Assembly (NCBI GenBank): GCA_944321005.1
Contig: CALUJT010000085.1
Span: forward strand, 1-8,537
Origin: an uncultured Atopobiaceae bacterium
GTDB taxonomy: Bacteria > Actinomycetota > Coriobacteriia > Coriobacteriales > Atopobiaceae
DNA: 8,537 nt
Direction: 5' to 3'
Part shown: positions 1 to 6,359 of the stretch, piece by piece
Position numbering within the stretch: position 1 is the stretch's first letter
Layout: each line of letters begins with the position of its first letter
Made by a program: the position numbers and the translations under genes
The notes under the pieces: model-generated
What the model saw: only the letters and a program-made list of their open reading frames with translations
Told to the model about the DNA's origin: nothing
Database searches by the model: none

Positions 1-786
1 GATCTTGCCGCCGGGCTTGAGGGCCTTGACGGCGTCCTCGAACGTCTGGCAGCCGCCGCCGGCCACGATCACGCGGTCGACGCCCTTGCCGTCGGTCATC
101 TCGAGGACCTGGTCGGCGATCGGACCGTCCTTGTAGGAGATGAACTCGGTGGCGCCGTAGCCCTTGGCGGCCTCGACGCACTTCGGGCGCGTGCCCACGG
201 CGATGATGCGCGAGGCGCCGCGCAGGTTGGCGCCCGCCACGCTCATGAGGCCGACGGGGCCGATGCCGATGACGAGGACCTCGTCGCCAAACTGCACGTC
301 GGCGAGCTCGACGCCGTGGAAGCCGGTCGGGACCATGTCGGAGAGCATGCAGGCGTCGACGGGGTTGATGTTCTCGGGCAGGTGGGCGAGGTTGCCTTCG
401 GCATCGTTGACGTGGAAGAACTCGCCGAAGACGCCGTCCTTGAAGTTGGAGAACTTCCAGCCCGCGAGCATGCCGCCGGAGTGCATGGAGTAGCCGGCCT
501 GGGCCTCGAGGGAGTTCCAGTCGGGGGTGATGGCGGGGATGAGGACCTTGTCGCCGGGCTTGAAGTCGCGGACGAGCTCGCCGACCTCGTCGACGACGCC
601 GCAGGCCTCGTGCCCCAGAATCATGTTGTGGCGCTCGCCGATGGCGCCCTCCCAGAGCGTGTGCACGTCGGACGTGCAGATGGCAACGGCCAGAGGACGA
701 ACGATGGCGTCCATCGGCCCGCACGCCGGGCGCTCCTTCTCGATCCAGCCGGACTCGCCGATCTTGAGCATTGCGTAACCCTTCAT
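1..786 (-). CDS. adh: Zinc- and NADP-dependent secondary alcohol dehydrogenase (partial, C-terminus beyond left edge)
   Basis: Medium-chain dehydrogenase that interconverts secondary alcohols and ketones (or aldehydes) with NADP(H) in the cytoplasm. The 262 residues present read almost continuously like Thermoanaerobacter brockii/Clostridium beijerinckii ADH (about 352 aa), beginning MKGYAMLKIGESGWIEKE. The catalytic zinc ligands of that family are at the same positions: C37, H59 and D150. The Rossmann motif GIGPVG is at 174-179. G198-T199-R200 and Y218 match the residues that bind the 2'-phosphate of NADP, so NADP preference is likely (T replaces S at 199). The frame is open to base 1, so about 90 C-terminal residues are missing. 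The ATG at 786 is preceded by AAAGGGG. It lies 241 bp after the GntR gene, separated by a palindrome and a tandem operator-like motif, so it is probably its own transcription unit. The family call is strong; the physiological substrate is unknown. Confidence 0.95.
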   Translation of the reverse strand, partial: MKGYAMLKIGESGWIEKERPACGPMDAIVRPLAVAICTSDVHTLWEGAIGERHNMILGHEACGVVDEVGELVRDFKPGDKVLIPAITPDWNSLEAQAGYSMHSGGMLAGWKFSNFKDGVFGEFFHVNDAEGNLAHLPENINPVDACMLSDMVPTGFHGVELADVQFGDEVLVIGIGPVGLMSVAGANLRGASRIIAVGTRPKCVEAAKGYGATEFISYKDGPIADQVLEMTDGKGVDRVIVAGGGCQTFEDAVKALKPGGKI

Positions 787-875
787 GGGCACACCCCTTT
801 CGGTCGGTGGTTCCCTGCCCCCGCGGCGCGGAGGCCCTACCCGGTCCAGTACCCACCATCGCGCTCCGGCAAACC

Positions 876-912
876 CTCGGAACCGCAAGTGACATATGCG
901 GTACCGCAAGTG
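876..912. promoter_or_regulatory. Tandem operator-like motif upstream of the alcohol dehydrogenase
   Basis: Two 16-bp copies (876-891 and 897-912) match at 13 of 16 positions and start 21 bp apart, about two helical turns. Both end in the identical 10-mer ACCGCAAGTG (882-891, 903-912). The second copy includes a perfect 12-bp palindrome, TGCGGTACCGCA, at 897-908; the first has the degenerate equivalent CGGAACCG. It lies about 90-125 bp upstream of the dehydrogenase start, where an activator or repressor pair would bind. I do not recognise the cognate regulator. Confidence 0.5.
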
Positions 913-994
913 GCAATTCACGCAGGTGGGGGCGGGCCCCGGACGCAAGAGGGGCTCGCGAGAGGCTCGCGGTCATAAGTGAGCGGCAGCACGT

Positions 995-1025
995 CTGCAA
1001 ATTGGGGACAGTCCCCAATTTGCAG
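995..1025. repeat. Perfect intergenic palindrome, GGGGACAGTCCCC core (copy 1)
   Basis: Two perfectly complementary 14-nt arms (995-1008 and 1012-1025) flank the 3-nt loop CAG. The central 13 nt (1004-1016) are GGGGACAGTCCCC and the outer 9-bp arms are CTGCAAATT/AATTTGCAG. It begins 2 nt after the GntR stop codon (1028-1030). No T-run follows on the minus strand, so it is not a classical intrinsic terminator, though it could act as a 3'-end stabiliser or factor-dependent terminator. It shares its core with the element at 5293-5325. Confidence 0.8.
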
Positions 1026-1027
1026 GC

Positions 1028-1750
1028 CTAGATCGAGAGCTCGTAGCGGCTGCCCACGAAGTAGTGGCGACCCATGCAGACCGGGCGGTCCCCCGCGTCC
1101 ACGAAGGAGACGTTGGCTCGCAGCATGGCGTCTCCCACCGAGATCCCCAGGAGTGCGGCCTGCTCGGTCGTGGCCTTGACCGCGGTGATGTTCCAGTCCT
1201 TTGCCGAGGCGGGCCTGCGCCCCGTGGCGACCTCGATGGCCGAGAAGAGCGACGTGTCCTCGAGCTGCGCCGTCAGCAGGTCGCGCCCCTCGTCGTAGGG
1301 GACGAACATGTTCTCGTCGCAGACGGAGAGGCCATCGGCCGTGCGCACGCGGTGCACGTAGACGAGAAGGGCGTCGGGCCCAAGGCCAAAGAACTCCTGC
1401 TCGTGCGGGCGCGCCGGCACGATCTGACGCTCCACGAGGTGCGCCCCCGGAACCACGCCCGCCTCCTCGCAGATCTCCGAGAAGCTCCTGGACGCCTTGG
1501 ACTGTGACAGGCGCCGCATGAGGTGCGGCCTGCCCACGAAGGTGCCGCGCCCCTGCATCTTGGTGAGGTATCCGTCCGAGCAGAGGTCCTCGATGGCGCG
1601 GCGCACGGTGATGCGGCTCACGCCGTACTCCTCGCTGAGCTCCGCCTCCGAGGGGATCTTCTCGTCTGTCTTGTATGTGCCGTCCTTGATCGCGGCCTTG
1701 ATGTCATCGTAGATCCGCTGGTAGAGCGGAGCGGTCTTGTTGGTGGCCAT
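1028..1750 (-). CDS. GntR-family transcriptional regulator, HutC/UTRA subfamily (FrlR-like)
   Basis: DNA-binding regulator of 240 aa, the usual size for the HutC subfamily. Residues about 8-75 form the GntR winged helix-turn-helix, with PLYQRIYDDIK at the start, the recognition-helix segment YGVSRITVRRAIEDL (42-56) and the wing GRGTFV (67-72). Residues about 90-235 form a UTRA effector domain, which in relatives binds small ligands, often sugar phosphates. It lies 64 bp after the HAD gene, at the end of the PTS/deglycase operon, and so is the likely local regulator, as GntR/UTRA FrlR is for the frl operons. Two overlapping palindromes at 1775-1798, just upstream of its ATG, suggest autoregulation. 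The ATG at 1750 has GGGAAG upstream. The family is certain; the ligand (perhaps a 6-phosphorylated sugar-amino acid) is inferred from context. Confidence 0.92.
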   Translation of the reverse strand: MATNKTAPLYQRIYDDIKAAIKDGTYKTDEKIPSEAELSEEYGVSRITVRRAIEDLCSDGYLTKMQGRGTFVGRPHLMRRLSQSKASRSFSEICEEAGVVPGAHLVERQIVPARPHEQEFFGLGPDALLVYVHRVRTADGLSVCDENMFVPYDEGRDLLTAQLEDTSLFSAIEVATGRRPASAKDWNITAVKATTEQAALLGISVGDAMLRANVSFVDAGDRPVCMGRHYFVGSRYELSI

Positions 1751-1774
1751 GGCGGTGCTTCCCGGTCGATCTTG

Positions 1775-1798
1775 TCATATCGTATGAGACATCATACG
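1775..1798. promoter_or_regulatory. Overlapping palindromic operator candidate upstream of the GntR gene
   Basis: Three half-sites in a row (TCATA 1775-1779, TATGA 1783-1787, TCATA 1792-1796) make two overlapping palindromes: TCATA-TCG-TATGA (1775-1787) and the perfect CGTATGA-GACA-TCATACG (1781-1798). They lie 25-48 bp upstream of the GntR start codon, where bound repressor would block its promoter. Half-site words of the same sequence recur at the operon promoter (7454-7458 and 7477-7481). Binding by this GntR protein is inference. Confidence 0.55.
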
Positions 1799-1814
1799 CC
1801 TACATTACCCCGTG

Positions 1815-2459
1815 TTATGTAAGGGATGCCCCGTGGACCAGGCCAATGATCTCCGAGAGTCGGCGGATGCGCAGATGTGCCTGCGACTGATCGAGCACTA
1901 CGCCCTTTGGAGGCATAAGAGCGCAGGTCAGAGCACCTGCCTCAACGCCAGCCGCGATGCCGAGGGGAGAGTCCTCCACCACGAGAGCCTCGTGCGGCTG
2001 TATCTCCAGCGCAGCCATCGTTCGCAGGTATATGTCAGGGTCTGGCTTGTAGGCGGAGCACTCGTCACCGGAGATGATAAAGTCCACGAGCTCCCGCGCG
2101 CCAATCTGGTCGACGAACTCCTCTATGAGCGAGCGATACGAGGACGAGCATATCGCCACCTTGGCCCCGCCGCCCCTAAGTGCCGAGAAGACCGGACGGG
2201 CCTGCGGATTTGCCACCTCCGCCCAGGGTGTGGGGTGCTCGTCGGAGTAGGCGCGGTACTCCCGGTGCAGTCGCTCGCGCAGCGCGTCGTTGCCCGGCAC
2301 GAGCCGCTCCCAGATCTCGCCATCATTCGAGCCGGTCCCGTCGAAGGCGGGGTCCACGTCCACGCCCCTCCCCTGCAGAAAGCGAATCCGCCGCCGGTTG
2401 TAGAACGTCTCCGTGAACGCCAGGACGCCGTCCATGTCAAAGAGAACCGCCTTGATCAC
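1815..2459 (-). CDS. HAD-superfamily hydrolase, beta-phosphoglucomutase/sugar-phosphatase type
   Basis: Cytosolic HAD subfamily I enzyme of 214 aa, a typical size for beta-phosphoglucomutase and small sugar-phosphate phosphatases. Motif I is FDMDGVL with nucleophile D8 and acid/base D10; a helical cap follows (about 15-80). Motif II is the serine run S105-S107, motif III is K138 in YKPDPDIY, and motif IV is E162-D163 in VEDSPLG. All catalytic residues are present. I chose GTG at 2459: AGGGAG lies about 8 nt upstream and the protein then begins VIKAVLFDMDG, the normal family start. An in-frame ATG at 2501 would add 14 charged residues. It follows deglycase-like protein B by 114 bp and precedes the regulator, so it probably acts on a sugar phosphate from the same pathway. 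Phosphatase versus mutase cannot be decided from sequence. Confidence 0.88.
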   Translation of the reverse strand: MIKAVLFDMDGVLAFTETFYNRRRIRFLQGRGVDVDPAFDGTGSNDGEIWERLVPGNDALRERLHREYRAYSDEHPTPWAEVANPQARPVFSALRGGGAKVAICSSSYRSLIEEFVDQIGARELVDFIISGDECSAYKPDPDIYLRTMAALEIQPHEALVVEDSPLGIAAGVEAGALTCALMPPKGVVLDQSQAHLRIRRLSEIIGLVHGASLT

Positions 2460-2501
2460 GTTCTTCTCCCTTTGTTCGTGTTCCTTGGCCCGCGTACGCA
2501 A

Positions 2502-2531
2502 GGGGGACGGACGCTCGCACGCCCGTCCCCC
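2502..2531 (-). other. Strong intercistronic RNA hairpin with GNRA-type loop
   Basis: Arms GGGGGACGG (2502-2510) and CCGTCCCCC (2523-2531) pair perfectly. In the minus-strand transcript the stem extends inward by four more pairs (two G-C, two G-U) to a GCGA tetraloop, a GNRA loop. It lies between deglycase-like protein B and the HAD gene, about 43 nt upstream of the HAD start. No U-run follows, so an RNA-processing or stabilising hairpin, or a partial attenuator, fits better than an intrinsic terminator. Confidence 0.6.
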
Positions 2532-2549
2532 GCTGTCAAGCTGCCTGTC

Positions 2550-2566
2550 GCGCCGCGAGGCGGCGC
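2550..2566 (-). other. Short GC hairpin just after deglycase-like protein B
   Basis: Perfect 7-bp arms GCGCCGC (2550-2556) and GCGGCGC (2560-2566) with a 3-nt loop, starting 7 nt after the stop codon (2574-2576). There is no U-run. With the hairpin at 2502-2531 it gives this gap two stacked structures, which could protect the 3' end of the upstream message. Confidence 0.4.
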
Positions 2567-2573
2567 AGGAGAA

Positions 2574-3557
2574 CTAGTACTCGAGCTTCCACATGTAGCG
2601 GCGCTTGGTCAGCGGGTGCTGACGGGCGTCGGCGAGGTGCTCGGCGAAGACGCGCATGACCGCGGTGTGGACGATCGGGTTGAAGTAGGTGGCCACGGAG
2701 GAGGGCACGCAGCCGGAGAGGCCGAAGTCCTTGGCGTCGATGACCACGTAGCGGGCGTCAAAGCGCTGCAGGAAGGTGAGGGCGCGGGCATCCATCTTGC
2801 GGGTGGCGCCGTCGGCCATGAACAGCACGAAGTTGTGCTTGTCGTCCGTGAGCTCGAAGGGGCCGTGGAAGAACTCGCCGGAGTTGAAGTTGCCGGAGTT
2901 GATCCACTGCATCTCCATCATGAGGAACATGGAGGTGGAGTAGGCGACCTTCTCGCTCGCGCCGGAGGCGAGGAAGTGGATGCAGTCGTCGTCCTTGTGC
3001 TCCTGGGCCCAGGCCTCGGCGACCTTGCCCACGGACTGGGCGGCGTTCTCGGCGCACTCGAAGACGTGCGCGAAGCCCTGGACCATCTCGTCATAGTGGT
3101 CATAGCCCTCGACCTGCTGCAGGATCTCGAGCGCCACGGCGATGGCGTAGCCCATCTTCTCGGTCTTGGCGGCGTAGTTGGCCTCGAAGCCGTGAACGAT
3201 CACGTGGTCGACGCCCTTGGTGAGCGCGGAGCCGGCAGCGTGGGTGATGGCCACGACGGGGGCGCCGGCGGCCTTGGCGGTCTTGTTGGCCTCGACGGTC
3301 TCGGGGGTGCCGCCGCCGAGCGAGCAGGTGATCACGAAGGTGTTGGGGCCGAGCCAGGCGGGCGTGTCGTAGTTGAACTCGTTGGCCGTGAAGATCTGGA
3401 CGTTGAGCGTCTTGGTGTTGTTGGCGAGGAAATACTTGGCCGGGTAGAGCTCGGACATCGAGGCGCCGCAGCCGACGAAGGCGACGGAGTCGATCTGGTG
3501 GTTGGACAGGATGTCGGCGACGATCTGCTTGGGCTGGTTGAGGTCGATCTCGTACAT
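2574..3557 (-). CDS. SIS-domain sugar-phosphate deglycase B, FrlB/GfrE/GfrF-like
   Basis: Predicted cytosolic deglycase that splits a 6-phosphorylated Amadori compound (such as fructoselysine- or glucoselysine-6-phosphate) into a sugar 6-phosphate and the amino acid. At 327 aa it has two SIS domains. The first has VGCGAS (28-33) and the phosphate-binding loop TCSLGGGTPET (77-87). The second has E215 and H231 (in SGEFFHGPFE), 16 residues apart, the same spacing as the catalytic Glu/His pair of FraB and the GlmS isomerase domain. The C-terminus, RRYMWKLEY, resembles RRYYGGLVEY of E. coli FrlB. It follows EIID by 70 bp in a mannose-family PTS operon, as in Salmonella gfr. RBS AGGGAAG precedes ATG 3557. 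Other SIS activities (deaminase, isomerase) are possible but fit the C-terminus less well. The exact substrate is inferred. Confidence 0.85.
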   Translation of the reverse strand: MYEIDLNQPKQIVADILSNHQIDSVAFVGCGASMSELYPAKYFLANNTKTLNVQIFTANEFNYDTPAWLGPNTFVITCSLGGGTPETVEANKTAKAAGAPVVAITHAAGSALTKGVDHVIVHGFEANYAAKTEKMGYAIAVALEILQQVEGYDHYDEMVQGFAHVFECAENAAQSVGKVAEAWAQEHKDDDCIHFLASGASEKVAYSTSMFLMMEMQWINSGNFNSGEFFHGPFELTDDKHNFVLFMADGATRKMDARALTFLQRFDARYVVIDAKDFGLSGCVPSSVATYFNPIVHTAVMRVFAEHLADARQHPLTKRRYMWKLEY

Positions 3558-3627
3558 GTTCTTCCCTTTCTCTCTCCGCTTGCGCGGGGCTTGTGGGTTG
3601 GTTGGAGCGCTTTGGGACTGGACGGGG

Positions 3628-4455
3628 CTATGCCAGGACGCCGAGGGCGGAGAGGATGACGCCGCCCACGATGGCGATGACGAGCAGCCAGCCGGTCCCG
3701 ACGTTCTTCTTGATGAGCCAGTACATGAGGCCGGTGAGGGCGAGCGGGATCATCTGGGGCATGATGGAGTCGAGGATGTCCTGGATGACCACGGTACCGT
3801 CCGAGAAGACCGCGGGGGTCGTGGCGCCCACGAGGGTGGCGATCATGCCGCCCACGGCCATGAGGCCGACGATGCCGCACACGTACATGACCTTGTCCAT
3901 CAGGTTGCCGCTCTGCATCTTCTCGAGGTACTGGTGGCCGCCCTCATAGCCGAGCTTGGCAGCGAACCAGGTGATGAGCACGGACGGCACGATGGAGATG
4001 ACCATCGCGAGCACGGGGCCCATCATCGAGCCCTGCTGCGCGAGGCTGACGCCCAGACCAAAGGCGATGGTGCGGATGGTGCCCTGGAAGAAGGAGTCGC
4101 CGATGCCGGAGAGCGGGCCCATGAGCGTGGTCTTGACCGCGTTGATGGTGTCGGGGTTGAAGCTCTTGGGATTCTCGGCGAGCTGCTCCTCCATGGAGGC
4201 GGAGAGGCCGAGGACGAAGGCGCTCGTCTGCGGGGTGCAGTTGTAGAACGCCATGTGCCTGCGGTAGGCCTCCTTCTTGGCCTCGAGCTGCTGCGGGTCC
4301 TTCTCGTTGGGGTAGCAGCGGTCGAGCGTGGGCACCATGCCATAGAGGAAGCCCATGTTCATCTGGCGCTCGTAGTTCCAAGAGTCCTGGATGGCCCAGC
4401 TGCGCCAGAAGAACTGCCAGAGCTTGCGGTTCTTGGAGACGTTCGTGTCTGCCAT
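3628..4455 (-). CDS. PTS system mannose-family EIID component
   Basis: Membrane subunit that forms the sugar channel of a mannose-family phosphotransferase permease together with EIIC. The 275 aa are the usual length. The N-terminal part is amphipathic/cytoplasmic (RKLWQFFWRSW..., FYNCTPQ at 70-76). The family signature LMGPLSGIGDSFFQGTIR is at 111-128, followed by hydrophobic segments around 146-166, 187-212 and 231-275. I chose ATG 4455, which has AGGAGG about 7 nt upstream; a 28-residue Arg/Thr-rich upstream extension lies inside the EIIC reading frame and is not expected. Only 13 bp separate it from the EIIC stop, and the RBS begins at that stop codon, so the two are probably translationally coupled. 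Substrate specificity cannot be read from sequence; the neighbouring deglycases suggest a sugar-amino acid conjugate. Confidence 0.95.
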   Translation of the reverse strand: MADTNVSKNRKLWQFFWRSWAIQDSWNYERQMNMGFLYGMVPTLDRCYPNEKDPQQLEAKKEAYRRHMAFYNCTPQTSAFVLGLSASMEEQLAENPKSFNPDTINAVKTTLMGPLSGIGDSFFQGTIRTIAFGLGVSLAQQGSMMGPVLAMVISIVPSVLITWFAAKLGYEGGHQYLEKMQSGNLMDKVMYVCGIVGLMAVGGMIATLVGATTPAVFSDGTVVIQDILDSIMPQMIPLALTGLMYWLIKKNVGTGWLLVIAIVGGVILSALGVLA

Positions 4456-4468
4456 GGTAGTTCCTCCT

Positions 4469-5266
4469 TTACTCGTCGTCCTCGAGGGGGTCGTAGTCGG
4501 GGTCCGCGGTGGCAAGCGCCGCGCCGTCACCCTTGCCAAACTTCAGGTCCATGAGGATGAGGGCCAGGATGACGCCAAGGGCGGAGACGGCGATGACCGA
4601 GAGGCCCAGGTAGGAGGCGAGGAGGAACCCCAGCAGCAGGAAGATCGTCATGCCCTTCTTGATCATCAGCGAGAGAAGGAGGGCAAGTCCGTAGGCGGTG
4701 AGAATCTTGCTGGAGACGTTGAGGCCGTTGGAGAGCCACTCGGGGATGAGATCGACGACGGCCTGGACGATGTCGGTGCCCACGAAGACAGCCACGAAGA
4801 CCGGGATGAAGTACATGAGCGAGTAGAGAATCGTGCCGGCGACGATGTGCATGGAGTAGGCGGCGCGGAACCTGCCGTCCTCGATCGCGGCGTCGGCCAC
4901 GTGGGTGAGCGCTGCGATGATGGAGCGGAAGACGATGCCGAGCAGCTGGCCGAGCACGGCGACCGGGATGGCAATCGTCATGGCCGTCTCCGCGGAGGCG
5001 CCGGTGAGGCAGGCGAAGGCGGAGGCGACGATGCCGCCGAGGACCATGTCGGGCGGGACGGCCGCGCCGACGGAGACGAGGCCCATGCTCACGAGCTCGG
5101 TGGCGGCGCCGACGGCAAGGCCGGTGGCCGGGTCGCCGAGCACGATGCCCACGAGCGTGGCGCCGACGAGCGGCTGCTCGAAGTTCAGGCGGCCGAGCAG
5201 GCGCGAGTCGAGCATGCAGAACATCGCGACGAGGCCAACGAGCACGGCGTTGACGAACATGTTCAT
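4469..5266 (-). CDS. PTS system mannose/sorbose-family EIIC component
   Basis: Integral membrane subunit (265 aa) of the mannose-family permease, pairing with EIID for substrate translocation. Nearly the whole chain up to residue 240 is hydrophobic, with family landmarks GDPATG (44-49) and PPDMVLGGI (71-79), then a charged loop (THVADAAIEDGRFR, 121-134) and further membrane segments around 137-175 and 189-240. The tail is strongly acidic (DPDYDPLEDDE). ATG 5266 has GAAAGGAG 6 nt upstream. The gene starts 56 bp after the EIIAB stop, and that gap holds the palindrome at 5293-5325, which could set the ratio of membrane to soluble PTS subunits. Confidence 0.95.
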   Translation of the reverse strand: MNMFVNAVLVGLVAMFCMLDSRLLGRLNFEQPLVGATLVGIVLGDPATGLAVGAATELVSMGLVSVGAAVPPDMVLGGIVASAFACLTGASAETAMTIAIPVAVLGQLLGIVFRSIIAALTHVADAAIEDGRFRAAYSMHIVAGTILYSLMYFIPVFVAVFVGTDIVQAVVDLIPEWLSNGLNVSSKILTAYGLALLLSLMIKKGMTIFLLLGFLLASYLGLSVIAVSALGVILALILMDLKFGKGDGAALATADPDYDPLEDDE

Positions 5267-5292
5267 GCGTAACTCCTTTCGGTTGCGCTAGG

Positions 5293-5325
5293 TGATTCAA
5301 AAGGGGTCTGTCCCCTTTTGAATCA
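5293..5325. repeat. Perfect intergenic palindrome, GGGGACAGACCCC core (copy 2), overlapping the EIIAB stop codon
   Basis: Two perfectly complementary 14-nt arms (5293-5306 and 5312-5325) flank a 5-nt loop. On the minus strand the central 13 nt read GGGGACAGACCCC, one base different from copy 1 at 1004-1016, while the outer 10-bp arms (TGATTCAAAA) are unrelated to those of copy 1. The first three bases on the minus strand are the TGA stop codon of the EIIAB gene. It forms a strong hairpin inside the operon between EIIAB and EIIC. Confidence 0.8.
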
Positions 5326-6255
5326 TTTGAGCGGGGAGGTGATGTCGACGCGCTTCTGGGTGGGCGTCTGCTGGACGTAGAGCTCGACGCCCAGCTTGAG
5401 GAGCTCGTTGACGTCCGCCTTCTGAGAGGCGTCGAAGAAGACCGAGCTGTCGGAGCCGCCGACCTGCTCGGCGCCGTCGTGGTTGGCGGTGGCGCCCAGG
5501 TTCACGGCGTCGAACCTGTAGGAGCGGTTGAACTCGAGCAACTCGCGCGTATTGCCAAAGACAAACATCACGTTCTCGCCCAGGGTGTTGAGCTTGGCCA
5601 TCTTGGAGAGGGCGCGCTCGACGGTGAAGACGTTCAGGCGCACGCCGGAGGGCTTGGCCAGGCGCAGGGCGCTCTTCTTCACCTCGTCGCCCGCAGCGTC
5701 GTTATCAACGACGATGATGCGCTCGGCGCCGACCTTGGTGACCCAGGAGAAGACGACCTGACCGTGCAGCAGGCGGTAGTCAAGACGCACGAGGTTGATC
5801 TTGGCGGGGCCGGCAGAGGCCACGGCGCGGGCCTTCTTGGCGGGCGTCACCGCACCTGCCACCACCACGGGGTTGGCCGAGCAGTCGCGCAGTCCTTCTC
5901 GGCTCGCCTTGATGAGCTCGACGAGCTCCTCGTTGGTGAGCGGCTCCACGGCGGCGGCGAGCTCGATCACGAACGGCATGTTCATGCCGGCGATGACGGT
6001 GAGCTTCTCGTCTGCCGCACCGAGCGCGACCATCTCGTTGTTGACGCTGCTGCCGAGCATGTCCGTGCAGACGTAGACCTTGTCGGCAGCATCGAACGAG
6101 TCGATGAGCGCCTGCACCTTGGAGGTGATGGGGTCCTTGTCGTCACGAGCGAGGGAGACGACGTGCACGTTGGACGCGTCGCCCAGCACCATGGAGAGCG
6201 TGTCGCGCATGCCGTCCGCAAGACCGCCGTGCGTCGCCAGGATGATCTGGTTCAT
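5323..6255 (-). CDS. PTS system mannose-family EIIAB, fused IIA and IIB domains
   Basis: Soluble phosphocarrier (310 aa) that passes phosphate from HPr to the incoming sugar. Residues 1 to about 135 are the EIIA-Man domain; its phosphorylated histidine is H9 in ILATHGG. An Ala/Pro/Lys-rich linker (about 136-151) joins it to an EIIB domain (about 152-310) whose phosphorylated histidine is H164 in RLLHGQV. Both active-site histidines are present, so the relay looks functional. The fused order matches E. coli ManX. ATG 6255 has GGAAGG upstream and gives the normal family N-terminus; the frame stays open upstream to 6855, but that part overlaps the preceding gene out of frame and is not real. The stop lies inside the palindrome at 5293-5325. 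The upstream gap of 158 bp holds a 12-bp-stem hairpin. Confidence 0.95.
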   Translation of the reverse strand: MNQIILATHGGLADGMRDTLSMVLGDASNVHVVSLARDDKDPITSKVQALIDSFDAADKVYVCTDMLGSSVNNEMVALGAADEKLTVIAGMNMPFVIELAAAVEPLTNEELVELIKASREGLRDCSANPVVVAGAVTPAKKARAVASAGPAKINLVRLDYRLLHGQVVFSWVTKVGAERIIVVDNDAAGDEVKKSALRLAKPSGVRLNVFTVERALSKMAKLNTLGENVMFVFGNTRELLEFNRSYRFDAVNLGATANHDGAEQVGGSDSSVFFDASQKADVNELLKLGVELYVQQTPTQKRVDITSPLK

Positions 6256-6297
6256 GGCCACCTTCCTTTCTTTGTATCCGAGATGTGTGGTTCTGAC

Positions 6298-6313
6298 GTG
6301 GCCGTAGGGCCAC
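6298..6313 (-). other. Small hairpin in the leader before EIIAB
   Basis: Arms GTGGCC (6298-6303) and GGCCAC (6308-6313) with a 4-nt loop, 42 nt upstream of the EIIAB start. The GTGGCC arm resembles the GGTGGCC next to the EIIAB start codon, so alternative pairing could affect translation. The role is speculative. Confidence 0.3.
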
Positions 6314-6359
6314 AAATCCCAGGCGCCTCTGCAGCGACGCGAAAGATTTCTCAGGGTTC

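Noticed and set aside
995..1025. Palindrome as a classical intrinsic terminator of the GntR gene
   Set aside because: The stem is strong enough, but no U-run follows on the minus strand, and the shared core with 5293-5325 inside an operon argues for a repeat element. Termination is left as a possible effect, not the call.
1812..3659. 615-codon open frame on the plus strand
   Set aside because: It runs antisense through the HAD and deglycase B genes, which have clear domains and motifs. The translation is low-complexity (Gly/Val/Asp/His-rich), as expected for the complement of GC-rich codons.
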